The position numbers were made by a program, and so were the translations under genes. Of a stretch of 64,000 nucleotides of DNA, positions 25,701 through 37,748 are shown one piece after another. The stretch comes from Dromaius novaehollandiae (taxonomy: Eukaryota; Chordata; Aves; Casuariiformes; Dromaiidae): positions 1,674,001 to 1,738,000 of the forward strand of contig NC_088117.1 in assembly GCF_036370855.1 (NCBI RefSeq), written 5' to 3'. The number at the start of each line of letters is the position of its first letter. Positions within the stretch are counted from its first letter, which is position 1. Under the pieces are notes generated by a model. The model did no database searches. It was not told where the DNA came from and was given only the letters and a program-made list of their open reading frames with translations.

Positions 25701-28700
25701 CTCGGGGCACTCGCGCTCAGAATGGCGTTCCTTTTCATTCAGTTTGATCATTCCCTTACATGCCTGGCACTCAACCAGCATGAACAGGCAGTTCCCTTCA
25801 TGGCAGCTCTGTGACAACAAGAGCAGCACATTTCAATACAGCCGTACAGAAAAGCGCAGACGCACACACATATGCAAAGAAGATGGTTGCAACAACACAA
25901 GCTGATCCTGTGAGGTATGTAAATGTAATGAGCGCTTCCTAAGGAACGTCAGGATGGGCTGCTCTGCTGGGCCTGCACAAATAAGACAAAAGGGAAACCC
26001 GCGGTTTAATCTGATTGCCATTCGGGATCTCGAGACTGATAAACTCAGCTTGAGCTATGGAAGAGGGTACTGTTTTCCCCCGTTCACTCTTCAACCCTGC
26101 TGAAAATGATTATGCTTGTATCGTGGTGGCAGAACAAGATGTGCACGTGCCGCCCTGTTCAGAACCTGCCACATTAATGCAAATCCATTTCTGTGGAGGC
26201 TTTTCAGCTGCATTGGGCAATCCATCAGCATCAGACTATGCTCCCCTGCAGCTAAGGGGCAAAGCAGGCAGCTGAGAAAAACAACCTTTGAAACAGCTGC
26301 TACAAGATGCCTCTGCCAGAGCCCTGGCAGGAAGGTTATCAGAAAAGGGCAGGGTTGCCAGGGACACTGGATACAGCAGAATAGCAGTAGGCTTGGTGTA
26401 GACTGCGCAACTCATCTCTGCTGCAAATATTCTCCCACGGCTGCAGGTTGCTCTCTGAAAGCCATTAGCCCCCTTTGAGCACGGCAACAGCAGCCCCAAG
26501 CATTCACAGAGCTGAAAGGCCGGCATCAGAAAGGGAGCAACTAAAAGGACAGAAAATTAACAGGAAAGCAGGGAAAAACCACTGTGGTGGAACACAGCAC
26601 CGCAAGAGACAGTGCTGGCGGAGCTTTGACAGTCTTTAGCCCAGATTCTGCCACATCTAGCAAAAAAGTCCTTTGGCATCTCAGCCTAGGCATATTGGGG
26701 GGGGGGGGGGGGGGAAGGCAAGCTCAAAGTTGAAGCGAAAACCTTGAAAACTCTGACACCTCCAGGGTAAGAGCTGTCTAAGTTTAGGGGGAACATCTTG
26801 TTCCAAGATGTATGATTTGTCTCATGCACCTCTGCCAGGCCCCCAGCAACTCCAAAGTCTCTGGGAGAGGAATCTGCCACAACATTCAGATACTTTGGAA
26901 TTTCTTACTCTTCTGAAGTCAAGGACATACCTTTCTGTTTCCTGTCTTTTCCTCATTATGGAAACTCTAAGGGGAGACCTGCTTGAAGCCTTCCCCACAC
27001 AGATATTCTCTGGATTACCATGCATGCTCCTTGCACTAGTCTATGGAGCAAGGAAACACAGGGCTGGAGAGCAGGAGCCCAATTTGTAATGAGCAGAGCC
27101 GAGTGAGAAAGGGGACTTTCTAAGAATGTCACATCAGCTAATGCCACATACAAATTCCTCCCTTTGCTGGGACACGCAGGTGGCAGACACCCAAGCAAGG
27201 CCACTCAGCATTACGAATAATTAAACCTCAAAGAAATGGTCAAAAACAAAGTAACCGCTTGCGGCTTTGAGCTTTAGTTGGGCATATGTGGGACAGTGAG
27301 GGAACAGGAACCCATCACAGCTTTAATTCTGCAGTCCAACACCATGGCTTTCATCTAGGTTGAATAAACAGTGGCAGAAACGATGCCATGGGTTTCGCAA
27401 GAGCCTTGCTCCCTTATGTTTTCAGAATAAGCATCTTAACTGCAAAAGAACTTCTGCTTTCAGCATTCTGTGGTTTTATTAATTGGTGTTTAAGACCAAT
27501 TTCTTCAATAGACACTTGGTTTGGGGTTTACTAGTAGGATTTCAAGATGGTGTGTTTCCCATGTTGAAGAAGCACTTGAAAGCAGCAGTTTTATAACACA
27601 TTCTTAAAAACAGACTTTGGCTTTGCCTATTTGCCTTGATCTATAAAAATACTAGGCTATGGGACACTCAAGGAAGCCTTCTCCAAATTCTTGTGTGTTT
27701 TATGACCTCCACCATCCCAGAGGAATGATTTTGCTAAGAGGATTCCAGTCTGAAGCAGCTGTGGGGATGGATCCCCAGAATATTTGAGTTTTAGAATAAA
27801 AGCCTTAGACCAAACTGAACTTGGCCTCAGCAGAAGAACTTGCTCTTAGGCCAGAGGAGCACAAGCTGGCCTAGGCCATGTAGAAGGTTGTCAGCCGCAT
27901 TCAACCAGCTGCAGCCCTTGCATCATTGTCACCCCTGCTTCAGATACAGTCAGCTTGATTTTGCGACAAAAGGACTAAAGTTACTTGCCAAGGAAAATAA
28001 AAATTGCTACACTGGAATGCACTGCGTCTTGGTACACAACTGTTTGATCCGTAAGGGACGTTCAAAGGAAGTACAAATATTTGATCCGGTGATCAGCTCC
28101 ACAAGCGTTCTAGGCTGAGATTAACAGTTGCAGTCACAGTCCCATGAACAAGTGACCAAGATGCACTGTTCATATCTAATGAGGTCACAAACTCGATCAC
28201 TGGGAAGTGGAGTCCAATCACGACACCATGCTAATGCCACCAGGCACTTGTATGTTTGTAAAACTGTGATTTGAATTAGCCTCCGATACTTATTTCTGGC
28301 AGCCAAGCAGCATGAAGACCTGCAGTATTGACAGATGTGCTTTAAGTGTCCTAAAAACATTGGCTGTGCCAACCAATTTCCAGAAGAGACTTATTGGAAA
28401 GATCTCCCTTCCTTTAAGGAGAGTTTTCACCAGCACATAAAGCTTCATCTTCATCACTTAGACCAAAATGGAGAACCTTAGGCTGATACTTCAAGAGTTA
28501 GCTTGACCTTAACATTAAAAAGGAAGTTGTTGACACAGGCCATAGCCTGTGGCTCACAAATGGTGAGCAAAGACAGGCAGAGCCCCCACTCTGAGACTTC
28601 ACAGAGGGGAGTCAGCCAACGCTGTGACCCAGAGGTGTGAAGGTGTGGGCCTTACACAGAAGTGTCGTCACAGCATCAGACTGAGAACAGCACAGGCATT

Positions 28701-31700
28701 CAGAAGAGGGGAGATGAGACAAAAATCACAACTGGGACAGATGCTTTATAAATATTGGGGAAATCAAGCCTGTGGTGAGCAGCTTAATTTCAAACCTAAT
28801 CTCTTTAGTTTGTCGAAAGAATTGAAAGTGCCTCTTGACCTCCGTGGGCTTTTACACAAGTGAGTGCACACGATCATGGCTTTGGCACCTGCCTACTATG
28901 TGGAATCCGGCAAATTCCTCGCTGATAGTGAAATGTTGCCCCAAAACTCCAAAAGTTCTGCATGCAAACTACGGTTTCAAGGGGGTTTTCATCAAGGCTT
29001 AGAAGGGACACGTCACTAATCTGAACTTCAAAGTTAGCGAGTTACAGCTTCACATTTTCAAAGGGGCAGATGCTAAAGCTGTTAATTAGGTGGGCCACCA
29101 CAATAAGGCTGAGCTGTTTTTAGAACCAAGCACTAAGAGCAGACCCTCTACAGCTGGGGCTTTCCAACCCCCTCCCACACACATTTTCTGGCACTCCCTG
29201 TGGCTTACCTCCCACAATGCGGGTTGGACAGGAAACAAGCTAGTATCTAGGCAGCCAGCTATATAAACTTTACTTCAAGGACTGTAAGGGAGGCCAACTT
29301 TTGTTTGTGGATCTCAGCTCCAGCTCTGGAAAGTAAAGACGGATCAGATTCTTCTTTCCAAAGCAGGAACTGCTTTTGGTCATCTTTATGTGCACATGCA
29401 CGGTATTGTAGCAGATATATCCTCTCCAAAGAAAGTAAACTGACCTCTGGGTATAATGATGCTCAGACTGGAGCTGGCTGCAAATAGCATTTCAATGCCA
29501 TACCACAACCTGGAGCCAAAACCCTCAAGAAAGGACAATAAATGCTGTTCCTGATTTTAAGAAGAGAACTCTGGTCTCCCTGGTATGGCATCACCAAGTA
29601 TGCTTGCCACAAAGCTTAAAACGCTGCATTGCATGCAGACAACAGTGCTATAAGACACACAAAACTACAAAGAGGCAAGACAAGCCAGGTAAAGTTGCTT
29701 CAGAGACAAGCAGCTCTGTTCTGAGCAATATGCAAAAGCCTGAAGCTGAAGATTTCAGCCCTAGATGAAAGTCACCAAAACCAGCCAGACATTCTTAGGA
29801 ACATGGCTGGGAAGAGGAATCACAAAACCGTGAAGCGTCATGAAACAGGAGACCCTTTGAGTCCTGGCCCCCAGTAACACATTTTTGAAGAGGAAAAGTT
29901 TTCTCTACACAAAGTGTAGTAGGTCTTCTGGATCATCTCCCAAAGATCTGTAGGAACATAGGGCAGGAAGAAATTGCCCAAGTCACTTTGTCCCCCTAGT
30001 CACAGGAAGCCACACAAGTCCAGGTCTGCAGGCAGAGTCTCCACCACACTGATCTTTGGAGTAATATTACTGAAGTTCTGAGTTTTGCATCCTGCATGGT
30101 CTTTTAGGCTTTAGCTAAAGTGAACTTGTCAAAACCAAGGTGACAACTGACTACAAGCAAAACACATCCCCTTCAATTTTGATTAGAATAAGTTATCACC
30201 ACAGATGACAGTCACCTAATCTCATTAGCTGAGCTCATCTAACTTACTAGCAAAAAGAACCCAAGCCCCCCAAACTTTCCCTTCCTCTCAAAACTTAAAC
30301 ACTGTTGTCAGGATTACAAGTTTAGATCCTGCAGGACAATTTCATTTTGTTATTTCTCAAATAATTTTGTATTCCCCAAGGTGAGCAGGGCATCGATAAA
30401 AGCTCTGTTTGTGGCAACAAATGAAAATGCCATTGCTGACTACGTAGGCACCTCTTTGCAGCCCCTCTTCTCCTGTTCCAAACCCAGTTAAAGACTCCAA
30501 GAGCAAGAGTGAGGGAAGACCCATTATACTGCCAAGACCTCTATGGATGATCTGCCAGGGAATGTCTTAGCTACCTCCCAGGTCAGACCTGCACGACCTG
30601 CAACTACTGAAGGCATTTGTTTACGTGACCCAGCAGAGGCAGAACAAAACCTTGTTTGGCTTGGGTGACAGCAGTGGCTGACAGCCACCAGCCATCAGGC
30701 TGAGAGCAAGCAGAAGCCATGAAGCTGAGGGTACTGCACTGCGGGTTGGGAGGCATATAAATGGAGGTGATCACATGGAAGGCATAAATAAACGACATAT
30801 GGGGGCTGAGGATATTTTGATAAAACAGAAGATAGACACAGGGAACTGGAGGTACTGCAGTGCAAGAAAAGAAACATGTTTCAGTGCTAAGGAACCAAAG
30901 TGTTAAGACCTCCACCACCCAAATAAATATTTATATGGTTCCCCCAAATCCCTCTACCTGGTTATCACAGGACTTGTTTTCTTGTTCTTTTCTCTTGCTC
31001 TAACAGGCTAGTTTTAGACTCTTCAACTCTTCTCAGATTTTCCACCTGAATCTAAAGCCTCCTGACCGCAGCTTGCTTGTGTACATGTACATTCAGTCAG
31101 ACTGATCAAGAAACCTATATATAAAAAGAGGTTACAGAAAAGGAAAAGTCCTCCCACCCCACTATGAAACACTTTATCCAAATGGCACTACGCATACACT
31201 ACTGCATCCAAAGTCAGAAAAATGCATTTATAAACCCACACATGTTCTAAGCACTTTATTTTGTACACTTCACACAGCTTTGAGCAGAAGTGCAAATCAA
31301 GTCCAAGGAGATTTCACTCTTTCCGTTTTTCATGTCCCCTTGAGACTTGAACTTTGATACGGCTGAATAGAAAGCAAAACTGAGATTAATCTTTTTTATT
31401 TAAGATTGAAGGGCTAGAGCTTTTCAGCTGCAGAACAGCTTTCTCTCTTGTTCGTACCCTAATAAGATCAGCAAGCCAGAAGTGACAATCTCTCTTGATT
31501 TATAAGTGGATTGCAGCCAAATGACTGTGTCTCAATACAAATACTGCACAATTTTTAAATGAGCAAACAATGAATTAGCTTTTAGGGACTTTCCATGTCC
31601 TGTCGGAAATAGCACAGCAAGGGACTTTCCATGGTGGGAGTGCTGAGCTGCTGCAGGACGTTACACACGTTGCTGGCTACAAATACAACAGTACTGCACA

Positions 31701-34496
31701 AGGCAAGCCATATAGTAGAGCTGTGACGCCAAAGCAATGCTCAGCTAACAAATCTACCCTGTAAAGCACTGTTTAACATGAGGACACAGTAAGCAGGAGA
31801 GACTCTAGGTGAATGCATTCATTTGATACCCCCTTTCATCAATCCTACTCAGCCACACATACCATCTCTTAAGCTCCAGACCATATGAGGATGGTCAGGC
31901 CCGATTAAATTCCACAGCTGTTTGGGAGGCAGCTGGGATGAGAGATAACACAAGCCAGACCCTGTCTCCTCCCACCAGTTCCCAGTCAAGAATGACTTTT
32001 TCCTGAGAGGGCACAAAACAACATTACCCTCATTAGCACTGAATGCCACACATACTACGCTGAAGGGAGACAAAGCTCTCTCCTAGGATAAGCCAGCTAG
32101 TACTGCTAAGAAATCCCTGTTCTCCTTTAAGTCACAGAAGACCACCTTAAGACTAGCAAAAATTGTGACAGTCAAGTTCAGTGCTGCAGATCTGCAGCCT
32201 AAGGACTCTGGAGTAGCACCTCTCCAAAATGTACTTTATTTTAGCAAAATACCTACCAGAACATTTTGAAGATTATGCAGAGAATTAAAAAAGAAGGCAC
32301 AGTCTCACCAGTTCAGACATTCTTAAACAGTTCTGCCTAAGGTCCCAAAGAACCACACACACTTGCAGCCTTGCAGGAAAGAAGACTTATTCCATGACAA
32401 CTTGCGGCCCTTTGAAACTGCTAATCCAAGCACCAGTTGGGCCAAAGTCTGCATTTGGACACTTGTAAGACTACACAGAGAGGACCTTCAGCAGCTGATG
32501 GTTTCTGCTGAGCCCTGCAGGAACTATCTTCAAGGGGTTTTTTTGAAATCCAGGAGAACTGAAGTTCTTAAGACCTCATCAACCACAGCACCCTGTCAAT
32601 AGCATTGTAAGCTGCTGATAAATATAATCGGGTTTAGTCTAATGGAGAGGAGCTCACTTACTACAGTCACTTGAACGCTGCAGCAGGCATGAGACTTGTG
32701 TGTTAACACCACTGGTCAGACAGCACAAACTAAAGCACGCGTCAAAAAATCTGCAGGCACCAACAACACAGTTTGAATCTGGAACCTCAGTGAAACACAC
32801 TGTACCCTGAAATGCTCCTCTAGAATTCTCTTTATTGGAAATCTTTCAGTAACCATCAGCTTTAACTTTTTAATTTTACATGTATTCAGTCACACATTCA
32901 CACCACAAGCCACTCACGGAGCTAAGAACAAGGGTTTCAAAGCAGGAGACATGTTTAGCATCTTACTTCCACTTATCTTTGGACTAAAATTCTAGCATAG
33001 GGAAGCTGGAGGCTTTAAACAACAGGACAAGGAAGTGCAGGTGCAGAACTCTCTCTGTTAACATGCTCTGCAAGCTAGGCAGAAAAGTCAGACACGATCC
33101 ATAGCTGTGTTGTTTCTTCCTGCCAACCTGCAACAGCACTGCATATAGAATCCAAACGTCACACTAGACAGATCAAGGTTAATCTTGGTTACTAACAAAG
33201 GTCCACAAGTCAACAGGGTTCAGATCTTAATCTGCGGAAAGCATGGAGGTGGGGAAGGATAGGGGAGGGAGCTTATCCCTCATATCTCAGTTCCTTCACC
33301 AGGTCTTCTGGGTGTGTCTTCTGCTCCAAGATGGATGACAAAGCCATCCTCAGGAGCACCAAAACTTCTCAGGTGAACTTGCATTTGTTCCCAACTGCCA
33401 ACATACTTTAACAATGTAAATCTCCGCAGCAGAATTTGCTTGCTGGGAAGTGCAGGGAAGCACGCGGCATGTAGGGAACCACTTGCCACATCAAATCCTC
33501 AGAGGTCTGCTAATGGCAAACAAATCTCAGGCACCTCGATTCTCAGGGAGAACACATTTCTCTTGTGAGGCCCGTGAGCCATATATATGCTAAGAACCAA
33601 ATGGCCTGGGCCAGGTAAAGACTGAAGAAGGCCTGGATTAAAGAGCTGATGGGCTCCTCAAGAAGAGGAAGGGTAGAAAAGCTGTCCTGTCCAGTAGTCT
33701 TGTGGCACAGACACCTCGGAGTGATCTGTGGCCAGTCAGTGAATGCCCAACCCCACTGCCCTCATTCTGCAGCTACCACGTGGCCTGGTAGCTGTGAGAG
33801 CCGCTGGCTGGAAAGAGGCTGCTTTCCCCAGGCTCATGGCTGCAAAGCAGCTTTTAGGTTCACGTAACACAGCAAACTTTGCAACAGTCTAACCAGGCAG
33901 CAAACTTTGCAACAGTCTAACCAGGCAGCAAACTTTGCAACAGTCTAACCAGGCAGCAAACTTTGCAACAGTCTAACCAGGCAGCAAACTTTGCAACAGT
34001 CTAACCAGGCAGCAAACTTTGCAACAGTCTAACCAGGCAGCAGAGTTTCTTGACAGTTTACTTGCATCTTTTATAGCAGAAAGGAGTTTGACATAGGGTG
34101 ACTGGTTCTCACCACCAGTAATGTGGTTCGTGCCTGTGATCACAACCAAACTTGAAATTCCTTCAGCCCAGCTGATGCTCTCAGCAGAGCCCACAAACCT
34201 GGCTCAGTCAATAAATCTCTACAAACTCCAGGAAGGCCCTGCTTACAATGACGTACACAGAGGTGAAACCTCCCAACACCACTGCCAGTGTCAGCACGGA
34301 CAATCGAAACTGCCTGGACTTTACCTATCATCGCACAGACAAAAAGGAAAGAAAAAGCACAAACACATTGAAAGCCTTGCTTTGATCTTTACCTCATACT
34401 CTTTAATAGTCCCCTTCCAAGTGCAGCCATCGTTAATACAGATGGCAGGCAGACTTTCTACCTCCCGACGAGCTGCATTGTCTGGGAAAGCCTGGA

Positions 34497-34575
<79 letters not shown>

Positions 34576-35827
34576 AAAAAAAAGAACAGTTAAACCACAT
34601 AAATTACTGGGGGGTTGCAGTTTTGGTCCAGTCTCTTCATTCTTTATGAGCCATTCTTAAAAAAGACTCCTCCCAAACCATTTGCCACATCATATTCTCA
34701 GGTGTGCTAATGGCAAACAGATCTTTATTACAGTGTTTAAATAGGCCACCTCTATATTAACATGACCTGGATATTAGAAGTTGGGGAGTCTACTACCATG
34801 CTAATTATAACTTTCACTACTGTTAATAACAGAATGTTTCCTAAGAATAAGGAAATCTCAGAGCTTGTGTTTTACACCAAAGCTGGAAGTGGTATCAGTG
34901 AGTTTGTTTTTATTTTTTAAAATGAGTTTTTACTTACTGAGCTTGTTTCTAAAATAGAAATTCCTTCTTCATATATTCCCTCCTGAATACAGATGGCACA
35001 CTTTTGAGGTCCAGAACTAGCAGACAGAAAAATAATATTCAAACACAACAGAAGGAGATGACAACACAGTAGTTCATGATTCAGCTACAATGAAACTGCT
35101 GATAACTTTGTAAAACTAAAGGATCTTTTTAAAATATTTTTACAACAACACATAGAACCTCTGCTCATGTGTATCTTAAAACCCATTTGTGACTACAATT
35201 TTTCTTATTCTCATGATTCATTGTTCTGTTCAACTTCCCTCACTTAAAGGCAGGAGTTAAAACACAAGTAATTTTTTCTGAAAGCCAGAGTCCGCTTGAA
35301 TTTCTCACATTTTGGCATGATAACCATATGAGGACTTTTAGGAGCAAATTCCTTCGACAGCTGTTAAAATGACTGAAAGATCAGGTGATCCACCTGGACC
35401 ATCAACCAAACTGCAAAAACAATCCAGGAAATTCCAGAAAAGTGGACTTTGAAGCAACCCGCAGAGTAACACAAGCAAGCCAAAGATTACACATTCCCTT
35501 AAAGAGGACCTGATGATGAATCTCCAAGATAAAGCACAGCTTCCCTTACTGAGAAGCCACTGAAAATAAGACTTATCTTCTTTTTTGCTTCCACTTGCTT
35601 TTAATCATTTTCTTTTCACACTGAAGGCACAAAAGTTACCTTATAATTTTCTTCAGACAATAGGAACAGTAGCGATGTCCACACTGAGCTTGAAATGGCC
35701 TCCTCAATATATTCTTGCACTCTGAACAGAGGTATTTGACCTCCAATTTAGTGCCCAGTATCTCCTTCGCAAATCCAGGCTGGTTTAGATCCAAAGAGCC
35801 AGGCGGAGTAGAGTTTGCTGCTGCCAT
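13727..35827 (-). CDS. TRAF2: TNF receptor-associated factor 2
   Basis: Ten coding exons, in transcript order: 35827-35640 (ATG at 35827), 35016-34938, 34491-34393, 25808-25647, 22904-22830, 20852-20778, 20065-19706, 18736-18559, 14869-14721, 13945-13727. All junctions are AG/GT and the sum is 1584 nt, 527 aa (human 501 from memory). The RING finger (about residues 34-73) reads [20 protein letters not shown] then HRYCSYC. TRAF zinc fingers follow, two of them on 75-bp exons ([35 protein letters not shown]). Next come a coiled coil ([27 protein letters not shown]) and the TRAF-C/MATH domain from TYDGVFIW (about 375) to the C-terminus [17 protein letters not shown]2 is a cytoplasmic adaptor and E3 scaffold that links TNFR-family receptors to cIAPs, NF-kappaB and JNK. 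I start at [12 protein letters not shown] because it matches the family N-terminus. The exon at 20065-19706 encodes about 26 extra linker residues. Confidence 0.96.
25264..25442. repeat. 89-bp tandem duplication in TRAF2 intron
   Basis: Two adjacent near-identical copies (from about 25264 and 25353) contain agcggttctctattaag and ggaggaccatgatagtcca. There are only two mismatches over the well-aligned core, so the duplication is recent. It lies 205-380 bp upstream (minus strand) of none of the coding borders; the nearest exon is 25808-25647, on the transcript-downstream side. Confidence 0.85.
26697..26714. repeat. G18 homopolymer in TRAF2 intron
   Basis: Eighteen consecutive G on the plus strand (C on the TRAF2 transcript). 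The length is likely polymorphic or error-prone in assembly. Confidence 0.9.
31585..31630 (+). promoter_or_regulatory. Pair of identical consensus kappaB sites in TRAF2 intron
   Basis: GGGACTTTCC occurs at 31585-31594 and again at 31621-31630. The shared core is slightly longer (agggactttccatg). This decamer is the classic NF-kappaB consensus. It lies in the 8.6-kb intron between the exons at 34491-34393 and 25808-25647. Binding is not shown by sequence. Confidence 0.5.
33873..34040. repeat. 28-bp minisatellite, six perfect copies
   Basis: The unit begins caaactttgcaacag and ends tctaaccaggcag. Six head-to-tail copies are identical to the base. It lies in the large TRAF2 intron, about 350 bp from the 34491-34393 exon. 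The repeat is open in one minus-strand frame, but that is a chance effect of period 28 over a short span. Confidence 0.95.
34494..34585. repeat. (GA)n/(TC)n microsatellite adjoining a TRAF2 splice acceptor
   Basis: About 34 perfect GA dinucleotides at roughly 34504-34572, flanked by purine-only sequence. On the transcribed minus strand it is a continuous pyrimidine tract of about 90 nt ending at the AG (34493-34492) of the exon 34491-34393. Confidence 0.9.
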
Positions 35828-35860
35828 GGGAGCCAAAAATTGTGGCTGTATCTCAAAAGC
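35640..35860 (-). other. TRAF2: TRAF2 exon carrying the start codon
   Basis: The acceptor (tttttcag) ends at 35861, so 35860-35828 is 5' UTR and 35827-35640 is coding. The donor is AG|gtaact, splitting a serine codon that is completed by the next exon. An upstream non-coding exon is therefore required, probably in the CpG island. Confidence 0.85.
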
Positions 35861-36973
35861 CTGAAAAATAAAAATATTTTCCCTGTTTAATTATAACTAG
35901 ATGATGGCAATTTTTCCCGCATGAACTGTACTAGTCACAGCACGCTACACTGGCACCCAAAACCCAACACCACAGGTAAACATCAGCCTAAACCATGAGA
36001 CTGCCATAGTCAGAAATACAGGAAAAAAAACTTACACAGTTAACTTCAGAATTAAATCCAGGACAGGGTGAGCAGGTCTCATTAAAATCTCCCATCTAAG
36101 TTAGTTAATTGAGACACAGCCTATCGGAGAAATTAAGGCTTCCAGCCCAAAACAAGGAAAAATACTTTTCTAAAGCTGAACTCCTCGAGAGCATAAACAA
36201 AGCACCTCAATCCACCAAAACCCCGTAGGCACCAAGTGGGGCAGCCGCAGCTTACTGCCACGTACTTTCGTATCTGTCAGTTAATACCACCACGTGTTTC
36301 CCTATCTGTCAGTTGTCAAAGAGGACTGTAACGCCACACAGACCCAGCAGCTCACGCGGGTCTCAGGGAGCATCTACACAAGCAGCCGTAGGGCCAGAAT
36401 TTACCAGCAACGCCCAGTCAGGTGTGGGGGGCTCTCTAATGGACTAGAAAATAAAGACGTGAAAGGTACAAACTAATCACAAAGCTAATACAGGAAAGGG
36501 GAAAAAAAAAACCCATTCACCTTTGCTACTTATGATGGTCTAAATATGTGTCTCCTGCCTTTGTGCACTGTAACTACACCCCAGAGAGTCTAAAACATAT
36601 AAGACAGCACATCCAGATAGGTCCTTTAGAACAACACAGTTGAAAAAGCAGCGAGCTTCACTTAGAGCTTCAAATATTTTACGTCTCAGGTAACATCAGG
36701 CTTTTGCCTATCCCAGGAGCCGTTAAAGCTCCAGGGCCACCAGCCTGCTGATAAAGCGATCCTAGAACAGGGGCAGCTGGTGTTGAAGGTCACCATCCAC
36801 AGCCAAATCCCCCATACCAGTACCCAGGCAGCCTCGCTCCCGGGTCTGCTGAAGGGCCTCTGCCGCTACAGCGCTGTACCAACAGCTGCGTCAGCAACCT
36901 GGAGGGTACAACCGGAGTGAGTGTCACTGTTTCCCTGCTGCATATACGTAACCAGATCTTTCATGCACTAAAC

Positions 36974-37165
36974 TTTAGGCTGGAAGGATCACTGGGTGTC
37001 ATCTACTTCAACCCCCTGCTCAAAGCAGGGCTAAGTCGGATGGGGTTTCCCGGAGGCAGAGCCAGCCAAGTTTGGAAAGCCTCCACCGATGGAGATGCCA
37101 CCATCTCTCCGGGACTCTGCTCCACTCCTGCAGGCAAGAACTTTTTCCAAATTCAAGCAGACTAC
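36974..37165 (-). mobile_element. CR1 LINE 3'-end fragment, antisense to the plus strand
   Basis: The plus strand reads as the reverse complement of a CR1 tail: ttaggctggaagg, atctacttcaaccccctgct, caaagcaggg, then ccaagtttggaaagcctcca and ggagatgccaccatctct. The same family in sense orientation ends the window near 63940-64000 (ctgctttgagcaggggttgg). The fragment is 5'-truncated and diverged. It lies about 0.3 kb from the TRAF2 CpG island, within the TRAF2 transcription unit if the first exon is at 37934. Confidence 0.75.
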
Positions 37166-37738
37166 GAAGAAGCGAGAGGACAACTGGGGCGAGCAACGAG
37201 GTGCGGAAAGGCGTGAGAGCAAACGGCTCATGAGGCAATCGGGATCTCACACGAAACGGGACTGGGGCAAAGCCCTGCGCTGAGCCAGAAGCACTGGAAG
37301 GAGAGGCGAGGCGCATCTCAACAGAGCGGCAGCAGCGGGAGCCCGGGAGGACGCAGCCGCTCCCCAGCCCGGGCACCGGGTCGCGGCCGGATTATGGACA
37401 CGAACGAGGGGCGACGGCGGGGAGCGGGGGGGACCCCAGCTGCCCCCGCACAGGGCCGACCCGGAGGACCGAGCGGCGCCCGCACTTCAGCGCTGTGGGA
37501 AGCGCGGATCACAAGCGGGCAACGAGCTCATCGAGCGGCGCCTCCCTCCGCGTGCGCCGCCGCCGACACCCGGGTCACGCGAGGGGAACCGGCCCACGCC
37601 GAGCGCCGGCAGCGGCCGGCCGGGCTGCCCCAACCGGCGAGGCCCGGCCCGGGAGCTGCAGGCCGCGAGCAGGGGCCGCGCAAGGCAGAGCCCGCCCGCT
37701 CCGCCGCCCCGCACGGGCCGGGGCCCCGCGGCCGCCCC

Positions 37739-37748
37739 GGAAATTCCC
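37739..37748 (-). promoter_or_regulatory. kappaB-type site in the TRAF2 CpG island
   Basis: The plus strand reads GGAAATTCCC. The minus strand reads GGGAATTTCC, which fits GGGRNWYYCC exactly. It lies within about 200 bp of the inferred first-exon donor. Confidence 0.4.

Larger units (their letters stand above)
33477..34725. repeat. Pair of about 48-bp diverged direct repeats flanking the minisatellite
   Basis: 33477-33530 and 34676-34725 share ttgccacatca, a diverged ctcag segment, gctaatggcaaaca and gatct-like ends in the same order and orientation, about 1.2 kb apart. They may be two copies of an unnamed short interspersed sequence or a local duplication. Confidence 0.55.

Noticed and set aside
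33873-34040. Possible CRISPR array
   Set aside because: Direct repeats have no spacers (pure head-to-tail 28-mers), and this is a vertebrate genome.
33973-34194. Minus-strand ORF containing an imperfect protein repeat
   Set aside because: A by-product of the 28-bp minisatellite, which shifts frame every copy. No gene.
34121-34660. 179-codon ORF with a long Arg-Glu dipeptide run
   Set aside because: The run is the (GA)n microsatellite translated, and the ORF crosses the opposite-strand TRAF2 exon.
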